Source of the DNA: Mesorhizobium koreense | GTDB taxonomy: Bacteria > Pseudomonadota > Alphaproteobacteria > Rhizobiales > Rhizobiaceae | DNA length: 64,000 bases | NCBI RefSeq assembly: GCF_031656215.1 | Contig: NZ_CP134228.1 | Location: 2,623,001 to 2,687,000 of the forward strand | Direction of reading: 5' to 3' | Shown here: piece by piece, positions 34,580 to 41,940 of the stretch | Layout: each line of letters starts with the position of its first letter | Numbering within the stretch: position 1 is the first letter of the stretch | The notes under the pieces: generated by a model | Database searches by the model: none | Seen by the model: the letters and a program-made list of their open reading frames with translations, nothing else | What the model was told of the DNA's origin: nothing | Program-made: the position numbers and the translations under genes

Positions 34580-35680
34580 ATGGGCTTCTACAAAAACATC
34601 GCCCGACCGCTTCTCTTCCGACTTGATCCGGAGGTAGCGCATCGCCTTGCATTGGCGGCGGCGGCGAAAAGCGCACGGGCGGGCCCCCGGCTCAGGAATA
34701 GCACGTCTATCGCGGATGAGCGGCTTGAATCCACTGTCGCGGGCCTTTCCTTCCCAAGCCCGATCGGGCTGGCGGCAGGTTTCGACAAAAACGGCGTCGC
34801 GGTGGACCTGCTCGCCGGGCTCGGCTTCGGCTCGATCGAAATCGGCTCGGTCTCGGCGGAGTTCTCGGCAGGCAACCCTCGCCCAAGGCTCTTCCGGCTG
34901 CCGGAGGACCGTGCCATAGCGGTGGCCTACGGCGTGCCGAACGACGGCGCGGCGGTAGTTGCATCGCGGCTGCAATGGACGCACCTCGCCGTGCCGCTCG
35001 GCGTCAATATCGTCAAGACCAATCTTGGTTCCGGCGCGCCACCCGAAAGCGCGGACGAAATCATCGCCGACTATGTCGCGTCGGCGCGCCTGCTTGCGCC
35101 GATCGCCGATTACCTGATGCTCAATCTGAGTTGCCCGAACACGACGGACGGCCGCGATTTCTTCGTCGACCGTAGTCATCTCGAGGCCTGCCTCACGGCG
35201 CTGGGCGAGATCGGTCTCACGCTCCCCGTATTCCTGAAGGTCTCGCCGCTCGGAGGAATCGAGACTGTCGAGCGCATGCTGGCGGCCGCCGACGGTGCCT
35301 CCTTCGTCTCGGGCTTCATGTTCAACCTGCCGCCCGGCAAGCCGGCAGGTCTGAAGACGCCGCAAGACATCTGGCGCACCACGCCTGGCGCCGTCTCAGG
35401 CCCGCCCTCCAGGGCGCTTGCGGAATTCTGCATCCGCGAAACCTGGCGGCGGATGGACCGCGACCGCTACGCCATCATCGGGGCGGGTGGGGTGAGTTCG
35501 GGGGAGGATGCTTACAGGATGATCAAATCGGGCGCCTCGCTGACGCAGATGCTGACGGCCTTGATCTATGAAGGCCCGGCCATCGTGCGCCGGGCGACGC
35601 GAGAACTTCTGCGCTTGATGGAACGCGACGGTGTCCGCCGGATCTCGGAGGCGGTCGGTGCCGAGGCAAGGCAGGAATGA
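34580..35680 (+). CDS. Dihydroorotate-dehydrogenase-like flavoprotein (class 2 frame, Cys in the catalytic position)
   Basis: A 366-residue FMN-binding TIM-barrel protein. Class 2 (quinone) PyrD features are present: N-terminal helical region FYKNIARPLLFRLDPEVAH, GLAAGFDKNGVAVD near 63, AGNPRPRLFRL near 97. But the catalytic loop reads LNLSCPNT with Cys185 where class 2 enzymes have Ser in NxSSPNT, and the usual NRMGFNN segment is AYGVPNDGA. Cys at this place is typical of class 1 enzymes and dihydropyrimidine dehydrogenases. It closes a sugar/alcohol operon and no other pyrimidine gene is near, so it may oxidise or reduce something other than dihydroorotate. The housekeeping pyrD is expected elsewhere. 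Confidence 0.78.
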   Translation: MGFYKNIARPLLFRLDPEVAHRLALAAAAKSARAGPRLRNSTSIADERLESTVAGLSFPSPIGLAAGFDKNGVAVDLLAGLGFGSIEIGSVSAEFSAGNPRPRLFRLPEDRAIAVAYGVPNDGAAVVASRLQWTHLAVPLGVNIVKTNLGSGAPPESADEIIADYVASARLLAPIADYLMLNLSCPNTTDGRDFFVDRSHLEACLTALGEIGLTLPVFLKVSPLGGIETVERMLAAADGASFVSGFMFNLPPGKPAGLKTPQDIWRTTPGAVSGPPSRALAEFCIRETWRRMDRDRYAIIGAGGVSSGEDAYRMIKSGASLTQMLTALIYEGPAIVRRATRELLRLMERDGVRRISEAVGAEARQE

Positions 35681-35687
35681 AGTATTA

Positions 35688-35701
35688 TAACCATGTGGTT
35701 A
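35688..35701. promoter_or_regulatory. TetR-type operator, copy 4
   Basis: TAACCATGTGGTTA begins 7 nt after the stop of the DHODH-like gene and about 280 nt upstream of the next binding-protein start. The half-sites are identical to the other copies. Confidence 0.75.
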
Positions 35702-35840
35702 CTTGTTGCGTTGGAGCGACCCCTGGCAAACAGGGGGCCGCGTATGGAATGCCCAGGCTCCGCCCGTATGCAAGCTAAGCCGCAAGCCTACCTTTTCGCC
35801 GCGTTCTCTTGACGAAATGGAGCGATAGTGATTGGATTTG

Positions 35841-35854
35841 TAACCATCTGGTTA
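35841..35854. promoter_or_regulatory. TetR-type operator, copy 5
   Basis: TAACCATCTGGTTA (16-bp palindrome with flanking G and C) lies 125 nt upstream of the binding-protein start and is identical to copy 2. Copies 4 and 5 are 153 bp apart, which would allow looping. The 298-nt gap they occupy holds no recognisable gene. Confidence 0.8.
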
Positions 35855-35978
35855 CGCCGTTGGCATCGATACGGGGCGGATGGCTATGGCCGGCGGGAGG
35901 CGATCCGGCATTTCCGAGTTGTCAAGAAAGGATTTCCTCGGAGGGCGCCGGGCGTGTGTTGATAACAGGGAGGATGAC

Positions 35979-37208
35979 GTGGCTCTTGTGATGAGAAAGG
36001 CAAGGCGCTCGGCGAGCCGTGCGTATTTGAAATGGTCGGCTGCGGCCGTGTTGGGACTGGCGATCACCGGGGTCGCCGCGGCGCGTGCGGAGACGATCAG
36101 GTCGATGGACTATATGACCGAACCGACGGCGAACGCGGCGATGCAGAAAGCGATCGACGCCTGCGTCAAGCAGACCGGCGTCGCCGTCGACCGCCAGGCG
36201 GTTCCTTATCCGGACCTTATACAGAAGGTGCTGCTCGCCGCAGCCTCCAAGACGCTGCCCGACATCATCTATATCGACAATTCTGATGTCGCCCAACTGG
36301 CAGACGGCGGTTTCATCATGCCGCTGAGCGATGTCGGCATGAAGGCCGAGGGTTTTGTACCGGCGCTCGCAGCGCTCGGCGACTACAAGGGCACCAACTA
36401 CGCCTTGCCTTCGGCGAACAACACGATCGGTCTCTACTACAATGTCGATCTCCTGAAGAAGGCCGGAGTCGAGCCACCGAAGACCTGGGCCGAGCTGAAG
36501 GAGGTGGCCAAGAAACTCTCCGGTGGCCAGACCTACGGGCTCGCTTTCCCCGGCGCGCCGAACGAGCAGGGGACATTCCATACCTCGACCTTCGTCTGGT
36601 CGAACGGCGGCAGCTTCGACAAGCTGAACAGCCCCCAGACGATCGGCGCGCTCGAATATCTCGCTGATCTCGTCAAGATCGGCGCGGTATCGAAATCGGC
36701 GATCACCTGGGGCATCGATGAATCGCGCGACCAGTTCCTTGCCGGCCGCGCCGCGATGCTGATCGGCGGATCGTGGCTGATGCCGCAGCTCGACAAGCAT
36801 CCGGACCTCCACTACGGCATCGTGCCGATCCCGACGCCGAAGCCAGGCGAGCAGGTGAAGGTGCCGGTCGGCGGCGAGCTCTGGGTCGTCTCCGTCACCG
36901 CCGACAAGGACGCCGCCAAAAAGACGCTCGAATGCCTCTCTGGCCCGGAGGTGGTGCTGCAATATGCCGAAGGCCGCCACAATATACCCGCCGTCGTTTC
37001 GGTGATGGACCAGTTCAACAAGGACCTGCCGAAGATGGCACCCTTCGTTTCCGAAATGGCGGGCGCGGTCAGCCGCACCTCCGTGCTCGGCACGGCCTAT
37101 CCGAAATATTCCGCCGCCTATTCTGCGGCGATGCAGGCCGTGCTGATCGGGCAGAAGTCAGCGAAGGAAGCGCTCGATGAGGCACAGCAGACCGCCTCGG
37201 GAAAATAG
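35979..37208 (+). CDS. Extracellular solute (sugar)-binding protein
   Basis: A 409-residue CUT1-type binding protein. Sec signal peptide with a basic start (MRKARRSASRAYLKW) and hydrophobic core, cleavage near ARA-E at about 38. The mature part shows the family pattern PNEQGTFHTSTFVWSNGGSFD and ESRDQFLAGRAAMLIGGSWLMPQL. I chose GTG because GGGAGG lies 5 nt before it; an ATG four codons later is the alternative. It heads a three-gene operon with two permeases and no ATPase. Two TetR-type operators lie upstream, tying it to the regulon at 12248-23484. Confidence 0.9.
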   Translation: MALVMRKARRSASRAYLKWSAAAVLGLAITGVAAARAETIRSMDYMTEPTANAAMQKAIDACVKQTGVAVDRQAVPYPDLIQKVLLAAASKTLPDIIYIDNSDVAQLADGGFIMPLSDVGMKAEGFVPALAALGDYKGTNYALPSANNTIGLYYNVDLLKKAGVEPPKTWAELKEVAKKLSGGQTYGLAFPGAPNEQGTFHTSTFVWSNGGSFDKLNSPQTIGALEYLADLVKIGAVSKSAITWGIDESRDQFLAGRAAMLIGGSWLMPQLDKHPDLHYGIVPIPTPKPGEQVKVPVGGELWVVSVTADKDAAKKTLECLSGPEVVLQYAEGRHNIPAVVSVMDQFNKDLPKMAPFVSEMAGAVSRTSVLGTAYPKYSAAYSAAMQAVLIGQKSAKEALDEAQQTASGK

Positions 37209-38166
37209 CACTCTGGCGGTCCCGCTTCCCGAAGCCTTGAAGACACCGGACGCCTCGCGCGTCCGGCAACGCAACGTCCTCTATGGGCCATGGGTGCCGC
37301 TCGGTTTCGTCCTTCCGGCGCTCGTCTATTTCGCGGCTATGTTCGGCTATCCGCTTTATTACAGCATTTCGATGAGCGTGCGGCACTTCACGGTGGCGTC
37401 GTTCCTGACCGGTGTCGCGCCCTATGTCGGACTGCGGAATTACGTCGATCTGTTCACCGACCGGCTCTTCCTCGCTGCACTTGGCAAGACGGCGATCTTC
37501 ACGGTGTTCTCCATTGCCGGACAGATGGTGATCGGCATGCTGCTCGCGCTCTTCTTCCGGCGCGCCTTCCCGTTCAGTTCGGCGATGCGGGCGCTGCTGC
37601 TTGCCCCCTGGCTGCTTCCCATCGTGGTTTCGGCATCGGTGTGGCGCTGGATGTTCGCGCAGGACACCGGCATCATCAATTATGTGCTGTTGAGTGCCGG
37701 CATCGTCTCTGAACCTGTGCCTTGGCTGATAGAGCCCGCTTATGCGCTCTGTGCCGTGATCTTCACCAATATCTGGATCGGCATTCCCTTCTCGATGGCT
37801 GTCTTCCACAGCGGTCTCCAGGCATTGCCCAAGGAGATTTTTGAAGCGGCCGAGATCGACGGAGCCAACGCCTGGCAGCGTTTCCGGTTCGTGACATTGC
37901 CTCTATTGAAGCCGCTGACCGCGATCGTCTTCATCCTCTCGGTGACCTACACGGTCAAGGTGTTCGACCTCATCTTCGTCATGACGGGGGGCGGGCCGGC
38001 CTATGGCACGGAGACCTTGGCGATCCGGTCCTACCAGTTGTCCTTCCGCGATCTCGACTTTGGGCACGGCGCGGCCGTCGGCAACGTGCTCATCCTGATC
38101 TCGCTCTGCTTCGCTTTCTTCTATATCCGTTCCTTCAAGCGCAGCCTGATCGTGGAGGAAGGCTGA
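37177..38166 (+). CDS. Carbohydrate ABC transporter permease (MalF type)
   Basis: A 329-residue CUT1 permease: about 40 charged N-terminal residues, then six membrane segments (WVPLGFVLPALVYFAAMF first). EAA loop LPKEIFEAAEIDGAN near residue 222. The ATG overlaps the binding-protein gene by 32 nt; a shorter start cannot be excluded. Pairs with the next permease. Confidence 0.92.
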   Translation: MRHSRPPRENSTLAVPLPEALKTPDASRVRQRNVLYGPWVPLGFVLPALVYFAAMFGYPLYYSISMSVRHFTVASFLTGVAPYVGLRNYVDLFTDRLFLAALGKTAIFTVFSIAGQMVIGMLLALFFRRAFPFSSAMRALLLAPWLLPIVVSASVWRWMFAQDTGIINYVLLSAGIVSEPVPWLIEPAYALCAVIFTNIWIGIPFSMAVFHSGLQALPKEIFEAAEIDGANAWQRFRFVTLPLLKPLTAIVFILSVTYTVKVFDLIFVMTGGGPAYGTETLAIRSYQLSFRDLDFGHGAAVGNVLILISLCFAFFYIRSFKRSLIVEEG

Positions 38167-38990
38167 TGCGGCGCGAGCGCACGGGCATGTGGTTACGGAT
38201 CGGCTGCGGTGTGCTCATCGTCGGCGTCATGCTGTTCCCTCTCTACTGGATGGCGAACGCGTCGTTGCAGGCGCAATGGGCGTTGCTCGATCCCTCCCCG
38301 AGATGGCTCCCCTTTCCGCCCTTGATCGACGGCTACAAGTCGGCCGCCGGCTCGCAGTGGCCGCATATCGTCACGAGCTGTGCGGTGGCGAGCGCGGCGG
38401 CGGTGCTGTCGCTCGCCGTGGCGGCTCCCTGCGCCTACGCGCTGGTCGTCTTCCGCATGCGCTGGACGACATTCTTTATCCTGCTGATGCTCATTGCGCA
38501 GATGTTGCCGCATATCGTCATGGCGAACGCGCTCTATGCCATTTATGCGCAACTCGGCCTGCTCGACACCTATTATGGCCTTATCCTGGCCGACTCGACC
38601 ATGGGGGTCCCCTTCGCCATCCTCATCCTGCGCGCATTCATGGCCTCGCTGCCGCGCACGCTGGTCGAGGCGGCGCTGTGCGATGGCCTCGGCTATTGGG
38701 GGGTGTTTTTCCACATTGTCCTGCCGCTCAGCCGCAACGGCCTAATCACCTCGGGCCTGTTCTGCTTCCTGTTCGCGTGGTCGGATTTCATCTTTGCGCT
38801 CACCTTGAGCACGCGTCAGAAAATCGTGCCGATCACGCTCGGCATCTACGATTTCATTGGCACGCATGGCACCGACTGGAATGGCATCATGGCAACCGCC
38901 GTCATGGCATCGATCCCGCCGATCGTCCTTCTGTTGTTCGGCCAGAAATATATCACCGCCGGCCTGATCGGCGGCGCGGTGAAAGAATAG
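38166..38990 (+). CDS. Carbohydrate ABC transporter permease (MalG type)
   Basis: A 274-residue CUT1 permease with six membrane segments and the EAA loop LPRTLVEAALCDGLG near residue 160. It starts within the stop codon of the preceding permease (TGATG). No ATPase follows; the next gene is on the other strand and unrelated, so the importer must borrow an ATPase, most simply the UgpC/MsmK type encoded at 12248-13369. Confidence 0.92.
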   Translation: MRRERTGMWLRIGCGVLIVGVMLFPLYWMANASLQAQWALLDPSPRWLPFPPLIDGYKSAAGSQWPHIVTSCAVASAAAVLSLAVAAPCAYALVVFRMRWTTFFILLMLIAQMLPHIVMANALYAIYAQLGLLDTYYGLILADSTMGVPFAILILRAFMASLPRTLVEAALCDGLGYWGVFFHIVLPLSRNGLITSGLFCFLFAWSDFIFALTLSTRQKIVPITLGIYDFIGTHGTDWNGIMATAVMASIPPIVLLLFGQKYITAGLIGGAVKE

Positions 38991-39082
38991 CGAGGCACCC
39001 GAGTTTTACGGAAGGAACCGACTGTCGAATGCGAGTTGGCGCGGTAACGAAAAGAATATCGCCAACACAGCAGCGTCAGTTG

Positions 39083-39697
39083 TCAGACCAGGACCAGACC
39101 CTGTCGCATGGCGGTGGCGATGGCGTCGGTGCGGTTGGCGGCGCCGAGCTTCACCAGGATTGCCGCGACATGGAACTTGACCGTGTGGACCGAGATATCG
39201 AGCTTGCGGGCGATCACCTTGTTGGGCGCGCCTTCGGCAAGCAGTGCCAACACCTCCGCTTCGCGCGGCGAAAGATGGATGGGCAGGCTGACCTCATTCC
39301 CGTCGGGCTCACCGGCCGCCTCGCTGGGCGAACGATCGAAAGCATCTACTGCCCCTCCGGTGATGCGGTAGCCCGCAGCCGCCAGACGTGCCGCAGCAGC
39401 AATGAGGGCCGGAGCGGCATCGGCACGCAGCGCGGCGGCGATACTGCTATGCGTTATCACCTCGCTGCCGGGATCGGAGAGCAGAACGACTGGAGTGCTG
39501 ATTGGCAGGCTTTTCACTGCTGTGATGTCGCTGACAACCGCGACCGCCGCATGGTCGCCGGAACCTATGTCTTCCCACATCACCACGGTGACGTCGTCCA
39601 ATTCGGCCAGCGAGGCGGCAAGACGCGCGCCGCGCCCGCTGTCATCGAGCGCGACCAGTACCAGAAGGCCTTCGTCGCCATCATGCCTCGCCAGCAT
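39083..39697 (-). CDS. LuxR family regulator with degenerate receiver-like N-terminus
   Basis: A 204-residue protein. The C-terminal 65 residues are a clear LuxR/FixJ-type helix-turn-helix (LSPREAEVLALLAEGAPNKVIARKL, then HTVKFHVAAILVKLGAANR). The N-terminal 125 residues have a receiver-like alternation of strands and helices (LLVLVALDDSG, VTVVMWEDIG, TPVVLLSDP) but I do not find a convincing phosphoacceptor aspartate site or the acidic pair. It may therefore respond to protein contact and not to phosphorylation. It lies 19 nt downstream of the pseudoprotease gene and is probably co-transcribed with it. Confidence 0.82.
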   Translation of the reverse strand: MLARHDGDEGLLVLVALDDSGRGARLAASLAELDDVTVVMWEDIGSGDHAAVAVVSDITAVKSLPISTPVVLLSDPGSEVITHSSIAAALRADAAPALIAAAARLAAAGYRITGGAVDAFDRSPSEAAGEPDGNEVSLPIHLSPREAEVLALLAEGAPNKVIARKLDISVHTVKFHVAAILVKLGAANRTDAIATAMRQGLVLV

Positions 39698-39716
39698 CGC
39701 TTCTGTCCCGTGCCGT

Positions 39717-40589
39717 TCAGGTCAACGGCTTCTCGCCGATGGTGATCGCCACTTCGCGCGCTTCGCCGCCGTGCAGCACGCCAAGCGTAACCGCAGCGCC
39801 GGCGCTGTCCGGGCCCAATTTGCGGATCAACTCGCGTGGCCCGCGAACAGGTTCGCCATTCCAGCCGGTGACGATATCGCCCAGCACGATACCGGCGGCC
39901 TTGGCTGGCCCATCCTCATCGATGCTCATCACCATGGCACCTTGCACGTCGCCATGCCGGATCGGGTGCAGCCCGGCGCCGAGATAACCGCGCGACACAT
40001 GGCCCTTGCTTTTCAACGCTGCGACCGTGCGCTCGATCGTCTCATACGGGATGACCAGCGCTCGCCGGCGCGGGCCGAAGAGCAACATCCCGACCAAATG
40101 GCCTTTGGCGTCCAGCACCGGCCCACCTTCGAACCGGCCCCCGGCCATGACTGCAAGGTTGATGCGGCGGTCGATGACACCGCCGCGCATCGAGCGCCAA
40201 GCCGGTCCGACCTCGCCCACAGTTCCGAGAACGGCGAGCGGCGATGCACTATCCCGCCCGGCGGCAACGATAAGGTGGCCGGGGCGCACGAGGTCGGCTT
40301 TCTCAAGGGCAGGGGAGGCAGCATCCATTCCCGGTTTCAGCAACGCGATGCCGGTCGACGGATCCCGCCCGACCAGTTCGGCGCTCACAGTCTCGCCGGA
40401 AGCCAGGGTGAGTTGCTGTTCCTCGTCCGGTTCGACCACTTCCTCGGCTGCGACATAGAAACCATCGCCCCAATGAAAGGCGGTTGCCGTGCGGCCGTGC
40501 TGGGTCTTGAAGCTGGCGGTCAGCGGCGCGGCCTTTTCGGCTATGCCGGCGACCGCATCGGAAAAAGCGGCAAGATCGAAACTGCTCAT
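39717..40589 (-). CDS. HtrA-like pseudoprotease with PDZ domain
   Basis: A 290-residue protein with the layout of a trypsin-like S1C domain (residues 1-195) plus a PDZ domain (about 205-285: GYLGAGLHPIRHG, GPAKAAGIVLGDIVTGWNG). All three catalytic positions are changed relative to the neighbouring HtrA: the His of TNSHVV aligns with Glu50 in VAAEEVV, the Asp of DPDTDIALV with Gly80 in DPSTGIALL, and the Ser of GNSGGP with Glu154 in RFEGGP. No signal peptide, so cytoplasmic. It starts behind AGGAG, divergent from the intact protease and upstream of a LuxR regulator. A scaffold or inhibitor role is inference. Confidence 0.85.
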   Translation of the reverse strand: MSSFDLAAFSDAVAGIAEKAAPLTASFKTQHGRTATAFHWGDGFYVAAEEVVEPDEEQQLTLASGETVSAELVGRDPSTGIALLKPGMDAASPALEKADLVRPGHLIVAAGRDSASPLAVLGTVGEVGPAWRSMRGGVIDRRINLAVMAGGRFEGGPVLDAKGHLVGMLLFGPRRRALVIPYETIERTVAALKSKGHVSRGYLGAGLHPIRHGDVQGAMVMSIDEDGPAKAAGIVLGDIVTGWNGEPVRGPRELIRKLGPDSAGAAVTLGVLHGGEAREVAITIGEKPLT

Positions 40590-40770
40590 CTCTCACTCCT
40601 GGGTTCAGGTCCTTCGGGACTTTAGATACCCGGATATGGCCGCACGGAATGGCGCTTCCTACTCGCCTGACGGCTAGGACCGGTCGTGACTGGCCATTCG
40701 GTCAGGTCGCAGCGCGACGGCGCACCTCGCACATATAGACATCCGCTTCCTGCCTTGCATGGAGACCCAT

Positions 40771-41727
40771 ATGGCTCTGCCCGCGTCAGAATTGCAGCCG
40801 GACGATGCCCGCCTGCTCGACGACTATTCCGCCACCGTCGCCGACGCCGTCGACCGGGTAGGCCCGGCCGTCTGCCGGATGGAACGCGTTGCCGACAGCC
40901 GCGCCGCCGGACAAGGATCCGGCTTCGTCATTGCACCGGATGGCCTGATCGTCACCAATTCCCATGTCGTCGGCGATGTGCAGGCTGTTCGTATCGCGAT
41001 GCCCGACGGCACATCCACAGGGGGGCGTGTGCTCGGCCGCGATCCCGATACCGATATCGCCCTCGTGCGTGCCGATGGGCACTTTTCCGATATTGCGCCG
41101 CTGGGCAATTCGAAGCGTCTGCGCCGTGGCCAGATCGCCATCGCCATCGGCAATCCGCTCGGCTTCGAATGGACGGTGACGACCGGCGTTGTCTCGGCGC
41201 TCGGCCGCTCGATGCGCGCTTCGACCGGCCGCTTGATCGATGACGTGATCCAGACCGACGCAGCGCTCAATCCTGGCAACTCCGGTGGCCCGCTTGTGTC
41301 CTCGGCCGGCGAGGTGATCGGCGTCAACACCGCTATGATCCGTGGTGCGCAGGGCATCGCTTTCGCGGTCGCTTCCAACACCGCCAGCTTCGTCATCGCC
41401 GAAATCATCCGCTTCGGCCGCGTTCGCCGCGCGTTTATCGGCGTTTCGGCCGATACGGTCGCCTTATCGCGCCGCGCCGCGCTGCTGTCGCGGGTGACAA
41501 GCCGGACCGCCGTACGGCTGCGCTCGATCGAAGCAGAAGGACCTGCGGCGAAAGCCGGCCTCAGGGAAGGCGACATCGTCTCGGCAATCGACGGTCATGC
41601 CATTGGCGGCGTGGACGATCTCGTGCGCATGCTCACCGCCGAACGCATCGACCGGGAAACATTGTTCACGGTAGTCGGTGGTTCGGGGATCAGACAGGTG
41701 GCGGTAACGCCGTCTTCGCGCCGCTGA
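40771..41727 (+). CDS. S1C (HtrA/DegP-like) serine protease with PDZ domain, cytoplasmic
   Basis: A 318-residue protease. The catalytic triad is intact: His65 in VTNSHVVGD, Asp95 in DPDTDIALV and Ser171 in NPGNSGGPL. A PDZ domain follows (about 220-310: AFIGVSADTVALS, GPAAKAGLREGDIVSAIDG). HtrA proteins normally carry a signal peptide or membrane anchor; none is visible here, so it appears cytoplasmic. The chosen ATG follows GGAG at 6 nt; an ATG 12 nt upstream overlaps that site. The gene is divergent from the pseudoprotease, with a 181-nt gap holding both promoters. Confidence 0.9.
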   Translation: MALPASELQPDDARLLDDYSATVADAVDRVGPAVCRMERVADSRAAGQGSGFVIAPDGLIVTNSHVVGDVQAVRIAMPDGTSTGGRVLGRDPDTDIALVRADGHFSDIAPLGNSKRLRRGQIAIAIGNPLGFEWTVTTGVVSALGRSMRASTGRLIDDVIQTDAALNPGNSGGPLVSSAGEVIGVNTAMIRGAQGIAFAVASNTASFVIAEIIRFGRVRRAFIGVSADTVALSRRAALLSRVTSRTAVRLRSIEAEGPAAKAGLREGDIVSAIDGHAIGGVDDLVRMLTAERIDRETLFTVVGGSGIRQVAVTPSSRR

Positions 41728-41940
41728 TTTCCGTGTATCCGTAGACCGTGCGTTACCAATGCGTTGCCCGCTGTGGGCCGCAAAACACCTAAACGGCTGT
41801 CTCCGACCGGTTAGATAGGCCAAAGACCCTCGACCCGCGACTGGAGGTCCGTCTTGACCAGTCCAGCGTCATAGTCCCGTTAGTGCTGACCCTGGCTAAC
41901 GCGAGTGTCCAGGAACCTCGTGGCCATTTTCAGGTCGCTA

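Noticed and set aside
41728-41940. 213-nt gap between htrA and the GlxA regulator checked for RNA gene or terminator
   Set aside because: No stable long hairpin with a T run and no tRNA-like fold was found.
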